Positions 49,952-59,019 of a stretch of 64,000 nt of DNA are shown here, one piece after another. Made by a program: the position numbers and the translations under genes. The stretch's first letter is position 1. Every line of letters begins with the position of its first letter. The stretch is taken from the NCBI RefSeq assembly GCF_024714475.1, contig NZ_JAMZMI010000002.1, positions 372,001 to 436,000 of the forward strand, read 5' to 3'. This DNA comes from Marinoscillum sp. MHG1-6 (GTDB lineage Bacteria > Bacteroidota > Bacteroidia > Cytophagales > Cyclobacteriaceae). The notes beneath the pieces are model-generated. The model did not search any database, had not been told where the DNA came from, and was given only the letters and a program-made list of their open reading frames with translations.

Positions 49952-51235
49952 ATGAGTGAGGCAGATTCAGCTATACACGGACAGATCGATCACATATTCC
50001 GTCATGAATACGGTAAGCTGGTGGCCATCCTGACCAAAACCTTTGGTCCGGCAAACATGGAACTGGCTGAAGATGTGGTACAGGAGGCGATGCTGGACGC
50101 CATCCGGCAATGGAGCTATGAAGGCATCCCACAAAACCCGGTGGGCTGGATCTACAAGGTGGCTCGAAACAAGACGATCAACGTCATCAAGCAGGCTCAG
50201 AACCGAAGAGAGAAAAATGATAAGATCGTTTCCACCTTCCAAACTGACAACACCCTGGATATCGATCTGGAAGCGCTCTTCTCCAATCAGGCTATTGCGG
50301 ATGACCAGCTAAGAATGATGTTTACCTGCTGTCATCCGTCCATATCGGCTGACTCACAGGTGGCACTTACCCTTAAGACTCTTTGTGGGTTTAGTATTCC
50401 CGAAATCTCGCAAGCCTTCCTGACAAGTGAAGAGAACATCAACAAAAGATTGGTTAGGGCCAGAAAAACGATCCGTGAGGCCGAAGTCCCCTTCGAAGTC
50501 CCGGACATTCACGAGCTGGGATTCCGACTCTCACGTGTTTTGGAGACCATTTACTTGCTATTCAATGAGGGATATCAAGCCACTGAGGGGAATGAGCTCA
50601 TTCGCTACGAGCTTTGTGAAGAAGCCATCCGACTGGCAGAAACGGTGGCCTCCAGCCAACACATTTCAGATAAATCTGAAGTATTTGCCCTGTTGGCCCT
50701 CATGTCTTTTAATGCATCACGTTTCAAGGCGCGCATTGATGATCAGGATAACCTCCTAAACCTGGAGCATCAGGATCGAAAAAAATGGAATCAGGAATTG
50801 ATTGGTAAAGGTCTGCAATACCTCGAATTTTCAGCATCACAACAAAAAGTCTCAGAATACCAGATACTTGCCGCCATCTCCGCTCACCACTGCACAGCCC
50901 CAAATTATGAGTCTACTGACTGGCAGGGGATCCTTTCCTTATATGACTTACTATTGCAACTGAGCCCATCTCCTCTTATCGAGCTCAACAGGGCGGTGGT
51001 CATCTCCAAAATCAATTCTCCCGGGGAAGCACTGGAGGTCATTCATGCGATAAAAGATCAGGAAACCCTAAAGGCTTACCCTCCCTACTTCACGACCACA
51101 GCCGAACTCTTCTATCAAAATCACCAGCCAGAACAAGCACTGAAACACCTCAGGCAAGCTCAAAAAATACCTTTTGGCGAAAATTACAAATACCTGATTA
51201 CCAGATTGTTAGAAAAATATTCGAAAAAAAACTAA
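49952..51235 (+). CDS. ECF sigma factor with C-terminal TPR-like extension (ECF42/SigJ-like, DUF6596)
   Basis: A 427-residue sigma factor. Sigma-70 region 2 (LTKTFGPANMELAEDVVQEA and NPVGWIYKVARNKTINVIKQ) and region 4 (ALTLKTLCGFSIPEISQAFL, then VRARKTIREAE) are followed by about 230 residues of helical DUF6596/TPR sequence (LYLLFNEGY motif; SPLIELNRAVVISK; EQALKHLRQAQKIP). ECF42 sigmas have this architecture and are encoded beside DGPF/YCII proteins, exactly as here (83 bp to the next gene). No anti-sigma is seen. The start at 49952 (MSEADSAIHGQIDHIFRHEY) was chosen because the upstream frame is non-homologous. Confidence 0.9.
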   Translation: MSEADSAIHGQIDHIFRHEYGKLVAILTKTFGPANMELAEDVVQEAMLDAIRQWSYEGIPQNPVGWIYKVARNKTINVIKQAQNRREKNDKIVSTFQTDNTLDIDLEALFSNQAIADDQLRMMFTCCHPSISADSQVALTLKTLCGFSIPEISQAFLTSEENINKRLVRARKTIREAEVPFEVPDIHELGFRLSRVLETIYLLFNEGYQATEGNELIRYELCEEAIRLAETVASSQHISDKSEVFALLALMSFNASRFKARIDDQDNLLNLEHQDRKKWNQELIGKGLQYLEFSASQQKVSEYQILAAISAHHCTAPNYESTDWQGILSLYDLLLQLSPSPLIELNRAVVISKINSPGEALEVIHAIKDQETLKAYPPYFTTTAELFYQNHQPEQALKHLRQAQKIPFGENYKYLITRLLEKYSKKN

Positions 51236-51318
51236 CTTTTTTCAGTTTTCATGTCCCTTTTCCCTGAGCTCACTTGACTTAGGGGTAGAAAATCAATTAG
51301 AAATTTAAATACAAGATC

Positions 51319-51675
51319 ATGCAAGAATTTATGCTATTCATTAAAACAACCGGAGATCACCTTGCACATCTATCTCCTCAGGAGCAACAAGCTCACGTGC
51401 AGAAAATAGGCAACTACATCGGAGGGCTGATGAACGATGGAAAACTGGTGGGTGCTCAGCCTTTAGAGATGGGTGGTGCGGTAGTTCAAGGTAATAAAGG
51501 CAGTTTCAAAGATGGCCCATTCACAGAGTCAAAGGAGGTGATCGTAGGTTATTTTCATATTAAAGCTGCAAGTCTTGAGGAGGCGGTGGCCATCGCCAAG
51601 GCTAACCCAATTTTTGAGGACACTGAGGCCACTATGGAAATCAGACCAATCAAAAAAATGGACGGAATCAACTAA
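51319..51675 (+). CDS. YCII-related DGPF-domain protein
   Basis: A 118-residue protein of the YCII/DGPF family, a ferredoxin-like dimeric barrel. The signature KDGPFTESKEVIVGYFHIKA is at about residues 69-88, and the end TMEIRPI matches the family. DGPF proteins are typical targets or partners of ECF42 sigma factors; their biochemical role is unknown. It lies 83 bp after the sigma-factor gene. Confidence 0.92.
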   Translation: MQEFMLFIKTTGDHLAHLSPQEQQAHVQKIGNYIGGLMNDGKLVGAQPLEMGGAVVQGNKGSFKDGPFTESKEVIVGYFHIKAASLEEAVAIAKANPIFEDTEATMEIRPIKKMDGIN

Positions 51676-51706
51676 TCAATACTCTTAAACCTAAAATATT
51701 AAAGAC

Positions 51707-51916
51707 ATGAAAACTGAAAACATAGCATTCGAAGGACATTGTGCATTTGCAGTAAGCACCAATAAACTAGACGTCACAGGCGGAAACCATGAGCTTGTCA
51801 TTGACGGAACCATTTACTTATTCTCTAATCCTGTAGCCCGGTTCCTTTTCAAAGTGATGCCAGGCAGATTGGAGAAAGCGAATCAAAATTGGAACAACCA
51901 AACAGTCGTTGCATGA
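51707..51916 (+). CDS. Short YHS-like protein
   Basis: A 69-residue cytoplasmic protein. The text GHCAFAVSTNKLDVTGGNHE, VIDGTIYLFSNPVARFLF and KANQNWN matches the YHS-domain C-terminal half of the next protein (GYCSFAVSKGF, KIVDETLYLF, LSQQNWS), so it is a truncated or paralogous YHS domain. YHS proteins often bind metal ions. Its stop codon overlaps the next start (ATGA), which shows coupling. Confidence 0.8.
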   Translation: MKTENIAFEGHCAFAVSTNKLDVTGGNHELVIDGTIYLFSNPVARFLFKVMPGRLEKANQNWNNQTVVA

Positions 51917-52395
51917 TGAAGAAGTTATTGAAATATGGAGTAATAGTTCTGGCAAGTCTGATCATCGTCATATTCACCGTTTCCAGAATCAAAAGGATCA
52001 CTCCGCTTTCCATGAACCCTCCTGCAGTCAACCAACCCATGTTTTCGAATGTAGCCATCAATGGATACGATCCCGTGGCCTACTTCACCAAGGATAAGCC
52101 GATGCAGGGACTTGAATCGGTCACCTTCCAATGGAGCGACGCTACCTGGCAATTTGCCAGCGAGGAGAATAGAGCTCTTTTCCAGGCAAACCCTGAAAAG
52201 TACGCACCGGCGTTTGGCGGCTATTGCTCCTTTGCGGTGAGTAAAGGATTTACAGCAAATACAGACCCGGAGGTATTCAAAATTGTAGATGAAACGCTTT
52301 ATCTGTTTGCTGACGAGGATATGAAAGCAAACTGGGTAGAAGACCAGCGAACCAATCTGTCCCTATCTCAGCAGAATTGGAGTAGCAGGAACTGA
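51913..52395 (+). CDS. Membrane-anchored YHS-domain protein
   Basis: A 160-residue protein with an N-terminal signal anchor (about 6-24, KYGVIVLASLIIVIFTV) and a YHS domain from about 43: AINGYDPVAYFTKDKPMQGL, FQWSDATWQFASEENRALFQ, NPEKYAPAFGGYCSFAVSKG. YHS domains occur in copper and other metal-handling proteins. It is the last gene of the ECF42-like operon and is followed by a terminator. The start was chosen at 51913, giving the 4-base overlap; the frame is open to 51889. Confidence 0.88.
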   Translation: MMKKLLKYGVIVLASLIIVIFTVSRIKRITPLSMNPPAVNQPMFSNVAINGYDPVAYFTKDKPMQGLESVTFQWSDATWQFASEENRALFQANPEKYAPAFGGYCSFAVSKGFTANTDPEVFKIVDETLYLFADEDMKANWVEDQRTNLSLSQQNWSSRN

Positions 52396-52420
52396 TTAAT
52401 GCAAGGTCCATAAAAAAGGA

Positions 52421-52446
52421 AAGCCTTCCGGAAATCCAGAAGGCTT
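52421..52446. terminator. Bidirectional terminator between convergent genes
   Basis: AAGCCTTC (52421-52428) pairs with GAAGGCTT (52439-52446) around a 10-nt loop. On the minus strand it is followed by a T-rich run (TTCCTTTTTTA), ideal for the lipoprotein gene ending at 52486. On the plus strand it is followed by CTGTTT, weaker. Confidence 0.8.
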
Positions 52447-52485
52447 CTGTTTGACAATATGGTTCACATACTATCCGATCGCTGA

Positions 52486-53418
52486 TTAAAGTTTGTCAAT
52501 CCAATACTCGTTGGCAATAAACGCCCAGTAAGCTTCATACTGTGCCTGCATCAACCCTACCGAGAATCCATCCTGATCGCCACGATCGTATTCCTCATTT
52601 AGGATCAGGTCGATGGTACTCAAAAGGCTTACAATCTGAAGTCTCCTAATAATATCTCTGTTTAAACCTCCATTGATACCGGCTTCTGTATTTGCATCTA
52701 TCCAGGAATTGAAAGGTTCTTTGGTCTCGACTTCTCTAACTTTCTGAACAGCAGGAAGAAGCAATCCGATATATGGCTGAGGCACATTATTGGTGACGAA
52801 GATCTCCTCAATCGCCGCACCTTCAGCACCATTTTCCGGCGCATCCAGGATCATATCTTTCATATTAATGATCACCCTCGCTATGCGACGAGTCAAAGTT
52901 GAATGCTCCAACGGAAGATCATGAGTCGATTCAGACGCATCCACAAATGATGTAAGTATGACCCAGTCCCTGTGCTCCTCATCAGCAAGGTCGATCACAG
53001 GGACCAATAAGTCGTAATAGGCCTGAATAGGGTCCTCTTCAACAAAAATACGGCTCCAGAAATCGGCCCTTTCCTCGCTAATCACTCCGGGACCAAAATT
53101 AACCCCACTTACATCCACATAGTCATTATTCCTTTGGATAGCCTTCTCAAACAGACCATTCAATGGAAAGAAAAAGCCACGGATGAATTCCGCACGGGTA
53201 GTTGATTCGCTGAGGTAATATTCGATAGTATCCTGAGTTAGTTCCAGGGATGCCTCATCCAGAATTTCGCCAAACAGTTGCGCATTCCAGTTGATCTCCT
53301 CCATGGCCAGGTTCAGTGCATCGAGCTGTTCTTCTTCTCTTTTCACATCAGAGTCATTCTCTTCACATGCAAAGAATATAAGGGCGGTAAGCAAGCAGAT
53401 TAATAATGAATTTTTCAT
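52486..53418 (-). CDS. Lipoprotein of unknown function
   Basis: A 310-residue protein with a lipoprotein signal (MKNSLLICLLTALIFFACEE, C18). The mature part is mainly helical, with SDVKREEEQLDAL, WIDANTEAGINGGLNRDII and FIANEYWIDKL; several conserved-looking tryptophans are present. No family recognised. The start was set at ATG 53416-53418, which begins the signal peptide; the frame is open to 53475. Confidence 0.8.
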   Translation of the reverse strand: MKNSLLICLLTALIFFACEENDSDVKREEEQLDALNLAMEEINWNAQLFGEILDEASLELTQDTIEYYLSESTTRAEFIRGFFFPLNGLFEKAIQRNNDYVDVSGVNFGPGVISEERADFWSRIFVEEDPIQAYYDLLVPVIDLADEEHRDWVILTSFVDASESTHDLPLEHSTLTRRIARVIINMKDMILDAPENGAEGAAIEEIFVTNNVPQPYIGLLLPAVQKVREVETKEPFNSWIDANTEAGINGGLNRDIIRRLQIVSLLSTIDLILNEEYDRGDQDGFSVGLMQAQYEAYWAFIANEYWIDKL

Positions 53419-53690
53419 GACATATAGTTTTAATAGATGCTTCGAAGGTAGAGCCGGGAAGGGAGCATGATCCACATGAATGGATCAATGTGGCCTTTTG
53501 ATTGATGAATGGCCTAATTGAATTGATCCTTACTTTATTTCAATTATTTCTTAAAATATTCATACCATAATTTGGGTAGGTCGTGATTTTCATATCCTAT
53601 TCATCAATTGAGAGGGGGCATCCGTCAATTGTGCTCAAAAACATCCGGAAGATCGTCGGATCATTGCCTAAACAATTATTCAAAGCGATC

Positions 53691-54824
53691 ATGAAAAATC
53701 TATTATTTTACTTTATGTCTTTAACGTTACTTGTATTCACCGCTTGTAACGATGATGAAATGGATGATGTCTCTGGAAAAGTAACAGAGAATATTTCTTA
53801 CTATAAAGGGACCCAGAGCCCCGGAGATGTTTGGGAATGGACCCTTGACCACGACAACAACACGTTCACTACTGTATGGGATTATGGAACGTTTGATGAC
53901 ACTTCTGATGATATTACCATCGAAGGTACCTACGAAACACTGGTAACCGGTTACCTAAAATGCACTATTAATAATGTAAGTCCTGCCAATCAGGATATCC
54001 CTGATGATGGCTCAGCTTATTTCTATGCCATGCACCTTCCGGGCGTAGCCATGATAGTTAAGCCTGAGGGAAGCATCAAGGGAGACCTTATCGCCACTGT
54101 AGCGGCCGGCGACTGTGCTGACGTAGCCGGTAACTATAACTACATCTTAACTGCTCCTGGTAATGGCGAAGCTTACGATCCTGCCACCGAAGAGGCGTAT
54201 GGAGAGGTAAGTATCGTTGAGCAGGGAGAAGGAGTTTATGCGATTTCAGGCAATAAGTACTCACTTGACTGTGCGAATGAAGGAGCTTGTACTTTGAACT
54301 CAAGCATTACCGGTCTACCAACTGCTTCATGTACAGAGAATGGTTCTGTTGTAATCCAAAGCGAAGACCAGGTAACAGCCGTAGAGGGTCAATTCACTGC
54401 AGCCGGGGTAATGATGCTCGATATGGGTAAAGGCAATGGCGGAGTCCTTGCTTTCAAACAATCTGCTACCTATGAATTCACTGATCTTGTTGGTCATGAC
54501 ATGTTCGGTTTCGCCTATATGCCAAATAACAATGATGAGAAAACGGCAGCAGTACAGCTAACCTTTGAAGACAATGGTGAGCTGGTACTTGGAAATGGTG
54601 CCAAGATCAACAACATCCACACTGGCGAATTAGATGCTGATAGTGTATCCCTCAGAATTGACGGTATTGCTGACGGAATGCTGGATGGAGACATCACCTT
54701 CCCTGGTGATCTAGGAACGAACTTCGTAGGTGCAATGCTATCGTATGAAGAAAGTAGAATGCTCGTTGTGAGCTCTCACGATCCGGAAGGATCGCCTTTT
54801 ATCCTGGTCCTAATCGCCAAATAG
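53691..54824 (+). CDS. Lipoprotein of unknown function
   Basis: A 377-residue protein with a lipoprotein signal (MKNLLFYFMSLTLLVFTACN, C19), then beta-rich domains. Cysteine pairs (GDCADVAGNYNY; YSLDCANEGACTLN; TASCTENG) suggest disulfides. The C-terminal half (YEFTDLVGHDMFGFAYMPNN) repeats a different beta fold. No named family recognised. A strong hairpin terminator follows. It is divergent from the lipoprotein gene on the minus strand; the 272-bp spacer shows no clear TAnnTTTG. Confidence 0.78.
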   Translation: MKNLLFYFMSLTLLVFTACNDDEMDDVSGKVTENISYYKGTQSPGDVWEWTLDHDNNTFTTVWDYGTFDDTSDDITIEGTYETLVTGYLKCTINNVSPANQDIPDDGSAYFYAMHLPGVAMIVKPEGSIKGDLIATVAAGDCADVAGNYNYILTAPGNGEAYDPATEEAYGEVSIVEQGEGVYAISGNKYSLDCANEGACTLNSSITGLPTASCTENGSVVIQSEDQVTAVEGQFTAAGVMMLDMGKGNGGVLAFKQSATYEFTDLVGHDMFGFAYMPNNNDEKTAAVQLTFEDNGELVLGNGAKINNIHTGELDADSVSLRIDGIADGMLDGDITFPGDLGTNFVGAMLSYEESRMLVVSSHDPEGSPFILVLIAK

Positions 54825-54840
54825 ACAGGATATGATTATT

Positions 54841-54871
54841 GGGAAATGTGTGGGTAATTCACACATTTCCC
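54841..54871 (+). terminator. Hairpin terminator after the lipoprotein gene
   Basis: GGGAAATGTGTG (54841-54852), 7-nt loop, CACACATTTCCC (54860-54871): a perfect 12-bp stem 16 bp after the stop codon, followed by a short T-containing stretch (ttgtacattt). The next gene starts 22 bp later, so some read-through is possible. Confidence 0.7.
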
Positions 54872-54893
54872 TTGTACATTTAAATAGAATCAA

Positions 54894-56090
54894 ATGCTCT
54901 TTCCATTGCCCGGAAATCAAAACTTAGTCGAAATTGAAGACATACTGGTTTCATTTTCGCTCTCTATCCTGGAGACGAAGAGCGAGGAAGAACTGGCCTG
55001 GGCAGTGGCCAAAAATTGCATATCGGCACTGGGCTTTGAGGACTGTGTCGTTTATTACATTGATTCGAAATCGGGCATGCTGATACAAAAAGCAGCTCAT
55101 GGCCCCAAAAACCCAATCGGACAAAAAATCCTTTCACCTATCAATATCCCCATCGGACAGGGTATTACCGGATCAGTTGCCAAATCCGGAGAGCACATTC
55201 TCATCGGTGACACTTCAAAGGATCCCAGATATATCGTCGATGATGCCCCCAGACTTTCCGAGATTTGCGTACCCATCAAATTGGACGATCGCGTGGTGGG
55301 TGTAATTGACTGTGAGCATTCAGAGCGAAGTTTTTTCAATGAGGAGCATCTCCGCATTCTCAATGCCATTGCACGAATCTGCTCTATCAAGCTTAGTCAG
55401 CTGAGTGCTCAGCAGGCCAAAAATCATCACCTGATGGAATCCCACCGTATTAAACTTGAGCTTGCTCAGCTACAAACCAAAGTACTTAAATCACAGCTCA
55501 ACCCGCATTTTGTGTTCAATACCTTAAACACAATTCAGTATTTTCTTACTGAAAATGACAAGGAAACTGCATTGAGGTACCTGACTTTATTCAGTAAGCT
55601 TATCAGGTACTACCTTGGACATTTTGAGATTGGCTGGGTCCTTTTAGACAAAGAACTTAATGCGCTTAAAAACTATCTCATTCTGCAAGAGCTCAGGTAC
55701 GGTGAAAAATTCAATTTCACAATCCAGGAGGACAACCAGGTGGCGCTAAAGGAATGTGTACTACCAGCCATATTCATTATCTCAACTTGTGAGGACATCA
55801 TCGAAAAACATTTAACAGGATCTGACCTCCTCGAATTGGAAATTGGTTTTGAGAGAACAGAAAATGAACTGATTCTTCAGTTTTTATTCCGATATTCAGG
55901 TGTCGAACCAAAGAAAGCGCAAATCCAGAAGAAAGCGATTTCCTGGAAAGATCAGATTAACATCTTTAATAAATTAAAAAAGGGGCATATCCGTTACAAT
56001 ACGGAAAGCACCATGCTCACGGATAAAACACAAAAGACCTACCAAATCACCATTCCTCAAAACAATGTTCCGGATCAAAGCCCTCGTTAG
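54894..56090 (+). CDS. GAF-domain LytS-like protein with degenerate kinase domain
   Basis: A 398-residue cytoplasmic protein without a membrane segment. A GAF domain spans about 12-170 (CVVYYIDSKSGMLIQKAA; GQGITGSVAKSGEHILIGD). Then come a linker helix and the His_kinase (LytS-type) H-box QLNPHFVFNTLNTIQYF with H205 intact. The ATPase region is eroded: where N-boxes read QPLVENAIKHG it reads ISTCEDIIEKHLTG, with D301 in place of the conserved Asn, and the DxGxG loop is missing (FLFRYSGVEPKK). It may be a pseudokinase or a sensor that pairs with the intact kinase encoded next (26-base overlap). Confidence 0.85.
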   Translation: MLFPLPGNQNLVEIEDILVSFSLSILETKSEEELAWAVAKNCISALGFEDCVVYYIDSKSGMLIQKAAHGPKNPIGQKILSPINIPIGQGITGSVAKSGEHILIGDTSKDPRYIVDDAPRLSEICVPIKLDDRVVGVIDCEHSERSFFNEEHLRILNAIARICSIKLSQLSAQQAKNHHLMESHRIKLELAQLQTKVLKSQLNPHFVFNTLNTIQYFLTENDKETALRYLTLFSKLIRYYLGHFEIGWVLLDKELNALKNYLILQELRYGEKFNFTIQEDNQVALKECVLPAIFIISTCEDIIEKHLTGSDLLELEIGFERTENELILQFLFRYSGVEPKKAQIQKKAISWKDQINIFNKLKKGHIRYNTESTMLTDKTQKTYQITIPQNNVPDQSPR

Positions 56091-58032
56091 TGTTACCGCC
56101 CTGGCACTTCTGCAAATCGGCTATGGACAAAGCTCGAGAATCGACAGCCTTAAAAGTGCAATTACCTACAAACTTGATACAGTGGATGTCGAAACCTACC
56201 GAAACCTCGGATACGACTTCAGGAAGTACAATAAGGATAGCTCACTTTATTATTTAAAAAAGAGTGTAGATCTGGCCCATAAAATAGGCTTTACAGTGGG
56301 TGAAGCAAAAAGCATCTTCTCCATGGCTGTTACACATGGCATGAGCGGAGACCACCCGGAGGCTCTAGGCTACCTTGATCAATGTGAAAAGCTGGCGCAA
56401 AGGGTAAACGACCTCGACCGAATCATTTACATCAACAATACGCGAGGGATTATCTATAAAAATATAGGAGACTACCCCACCAGCCATTCCTTCTACCTCC
56501 GAAATATTCGATTGGTAGATTCTCTAAAGCTGGATGTGAGCCTGTCCTCTACTTACAGTAACCTGGGCATCTTATATGACCTGATGGAGGAAAGAGAAAA
56601 GTCATTAGCAGCCTATGATTCGGCTATTGCCACCTATACCGGTCCTGACAAAAAGGATATCAAAAGAAACGTTAAGGCCAACATCGGGGTGATGGAGTTC
56701 AGTGATCAGAACTACCAAAAGGCACTGGACATCTTCTTATCGCTCAAGCCTTCTTATGAAGCTGACAATGATCGTTTTGAAATGTCAGGTAATTATTCCA
56801 ACATCGGTAACTGTTATCAGGAATTGGATCAACCCGAAATGGCAGAGGAATTTCTTCTCAAATCCCTGGACATTGCGAAAGAACTTGACCTCACGAGGCA
56901 AATAGCCATCAGCTCCCGGAATCTCTCAAAACTGATGTTTCGTCAGGGTCGTATAGAAGAGGCTAGAAAATATTACAATGATGCCTTAAAGGTACTTGAA
57001 GGGCAGGGGCATTATGAGTGGAAGAAGAAGATTCATGAAACTGCTAGCAACGTGGAGGAAGGAAGTGGAAACCTTGAAAAAGCTAATTATCACCTCAAAC
57101 AGTATATTCTTTATAACGATAGTCTTGTTGACGAAACCAAAGTACAGGAATTAAGCAAACTGGAGGCTCGCCATGATGTGTACATGAAAAATAAGGAAAT
57201 CGCTCAAAAAGAATTGGAGGTTTCCTTGCTCAACGCCCGTATCGATCTGGAGAACAGGAGGAAGATATTTCTTATAGTTACCTCAGCATTACTACTCATT
57301 ACAGGAGGGGTGCTCATTGTTGCTAATCGACGAAAAACGAAAACCAATCAAATTTTGCAAGAAAAGAATGAGTTGATCTCCCAGCAAAAGGAACAGATAA
57401 GCCAGATGAATTTCGAACTGGAAAAAAGGATGCTTCGTGCACAGATGAACCCCCATTTTATCTTCAACTCGCTCAATTCTATCCAGCACTTCATAACCGT
57501 CAATGACAAGCGATCCGCCCTGACTTATCTGACTAAATTCTCTAAACTCCTACGCCAAATTCTGGAAGACTCCATTACCACCAACATCATTTTGGAAGAT
57601 GAAATCAACCTGCTCAAAATCTACGTCCAACTCGAGGCACTGAGGTTTGATGATAGTTTTAGTTATGAATTCAAAGTAGATGAAGAACTGGACACTTATC
57701 TATATGAGGTGCCTATATTATTGGTTCAACCGTATATTGAAAATGCCATCATTCATGGACTGATGCCTAAAGTAGGCGATAAGAAACTATCCGTTCAGTT
57801 TATTGACAAAGATGACTGCATACTATGTACCATAGAAGATAATGGTGTTGGTCGCAATCATAAGATGCAAGGAGAAAAAAGCAATAAAAGACCTTCTCGT
57901 GGAATGTCGGTTACTGCTCAGCGCATCAAAGCCATGCAAAAAGGAAATGAAGAACTGGTCTCCATAGATGACCTTAACAACAGTAACGGCATGACCGGAA
58001 CGAAAGTCACAGTAACCATACCTAAATCCTAA
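56065..58032 (+). CDS. TPR-type sensor histidine kinase of the LytS family
   Basis: A 655-residue sensor. A signal peptide (about 1-21) is followed by a periplasmic TPR region (about 30-350, repeats such as SSTYSNLGILYDLMEEREKS and SNIGNCYQELDQPEMAEEFL). A coiled coil, a transmembrane helix (about 402-421, IFLIVTSALLLITGGVLI) and a cytoplasmic LytS-type kinase domain follow. H464 in AQMNPHFIFNSLNSIQHF is the phospho-acceptor; the N-box QPYIENAIIHGL and IEDNGVG loop are intact. It should phosphorylate the LytTR regulator encoded 4 bp downstream. Confidence 0.9.
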   Translation: MFRIKALVSVTALALLQIGYGQSSRIDSLKSAITYKLDTVDVETYRNLGYDFRKYNKDSSLYYLKKSVDLAHKIGFTVGEAKSIFSMAVTHGMSGDHPEALGYLDQCEKLAQRVNDLDRIIYINNTRGIIYKNIGDYPTSHSFYLRNIRLVDSLKLDVSLSSTYSNLGILYDLMEEREKSLAAYDSAIATYTGPDKKDIKRNVKANIGVMEFSDQNYQKALDIFLSLKPSYEADNDRFEMSGNYSNIGNCYQELDQPEMAEEFLLKSLDIAKELDLTRQIAISSRNLSKLMFRQGRIEEARKYYNDALKVLEGQGHYEWKKKIHETASNVEEGSGNLEKANYHLKQYILYNDSLVDETKVQELSKLEARHDVYMKNKEIAQKELEVSLLNARIDLENRRKIFLIVTSALLLITGGVLIVANRRKTKTNQILQEKNELISQQKEQISQMNFELEKRMLRAQMNPHFIFNSLNSIQHFITVNDKRSALTYLTKFSKLLRQILEDSITTNIILEDEINLLKIYVQLEALRFDDSFSYEFKVDEELDTYLYEVPILLVQPYIENAIIHGLMPKVGDKKLSVQFIDKDDCILCTIEDNGVGRNHKMQGEKSNKRPSRGMSVTAQRIKAMQKGNEELVSIDDLNNSNGMTGTKVTVTIPKS

Positions 58033-58036
58033 GATT

Positions 58037-58780
58037 ATGTTACGCGCATTGATTATTGAAGACGAAAAGCACAGCAGGGAAACACTAAAAAACCTGTTAA
58101 GAGATTATTGCGATGGTGTGGAGGTGGTCGGAGAAGCCGACTCAGTACCTAGTGGAATTGAACTAATCAATCATATACCTGCCGATGTTGTCTTTCTGGA
58201 TATTGAGCTACAATCAGGAACAGGTTTTGACATACTCAAACGTATTCAAAATATCTCTTTTGAAACAATTTTCACTACAGCTTTCGAACAATATGCGATC
58301 CAGGCGATTAAAATGAGTAGTCTCGATTACCTGCTCAAGCCCATATCTATCGATGAACTTCAGGCAGCGGTTGAAAAATGTAAAACAAAAAACAACCAAC
58401 AGTACTCCAAACAATTGGATGTACTCATGCAAAGGCTCTCTAATGAAAATAAGGATAAAAACATCTGTCTGTCCACAGCTGAAGGCATGGAGTTCATTAA
58501 AGAAAATGAGATCCTGTTTTGCAAAGCAAATGGTTCCTACACTGACTTCAGGTTAAAAAACGGTCGCAATATTCTGGTCAGCAAACATCTCAAAGAATAT
58601 GAAGACCTGCTCCCATCCGACAACTTCATGCGCGTACACAATAGCTACCTTATTAACCTTACAGGTGTCAAGAAATTCGTCAAGTCTGAAGGAGGATATA
58701 TACTGATGAACGACGAGTCCATGGTAAGTATTTCTCCTAAAAAGAAGGATGAATTCATGGAGCGAATGAGTAACCTCTAA
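58037..58780 (+). CDS. LytTR-family response regulator
   Basis: A 247-residue regulator. Receiver domain 1-125 with IIEDE at 6-10, phospho-acceptor D55 in VVFLDIELQSGTGF, and the lysine in LDYLLKPIS (about 106). The LytTR DNA-binding domain spans about 145-245 (ENEILFCKANGSYTDFRL; FMRVHNSYLINLTGVKKFV). It forms an operon with the two kinase-like genes upstream. Targets unknown. Confidence 0.93.
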   Translation: MLRALIIEDEKHSRETLKNLLRDYCDGVEVVGEADSVPSGIELINHIPADVVFLDIELQSGTGFDILKRIQNISFETIFTTAFEQYAIQAIKMSSLDYLLKPISIDELQAAVEKCKTKNNQQYSKQLDVLMQRLSNENKDKNICLSTAEGMEFIKENEILFCKANGSYTDFRLKNGRNILVSKHLKEYEDLLPSDNFMRVHNSYLINLTGVKKFVKSEGGYILMNDESMVSISPKKKDEFMERMSNL

Positions 58781-58960
58781 TCAATTAGACGATTGCGTTT
58801 GGTCATCCCTCCATCACAAAACCCAATATGTATCCCGAAGGAGTACTATTAAGTGAAGTTGATTCAATCCTATTTCAAGAGCCAAAACAGCTACTTCCAA
58901 GAATTCTCAAGTGCCATTAATGCCCAATTTCAAACCGGAAATCAAAAAAAATAACCAAGT
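58781..58960. other. Spacer, nothing recognised
   Basis: About 180 bp with no convincing ORF, hairpin or promoter before the palindromic operator of the marR gene. Confidence 0.5.
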
Positions 58961-59008
58961 ATGTAGCTAACTACGTAAATTTTTCTACTTTTATGTAGCT
59001 AACTACAT
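58961..59008 (+). promoter_or_regulatory. Doubled palindromic operator of the MarR operon
   Basis: Two copies of ATGTAGCTAACTAC followed by GT (58961-58976) or AT (58993-59008). The second, ATGTAG-CTAA-CTACAT, is a perfect palindrome. Centres are 32 bp apart, about three helical turns, and the second copy ends 11 bp before the marR ATG. TACTTTTA between the copies (58986-58993) resembles a -7 box. Binding by the MarR protein would block transcription. Confidence 0.8.
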
Positions 59009-59019
59009 ATATAGACGAA

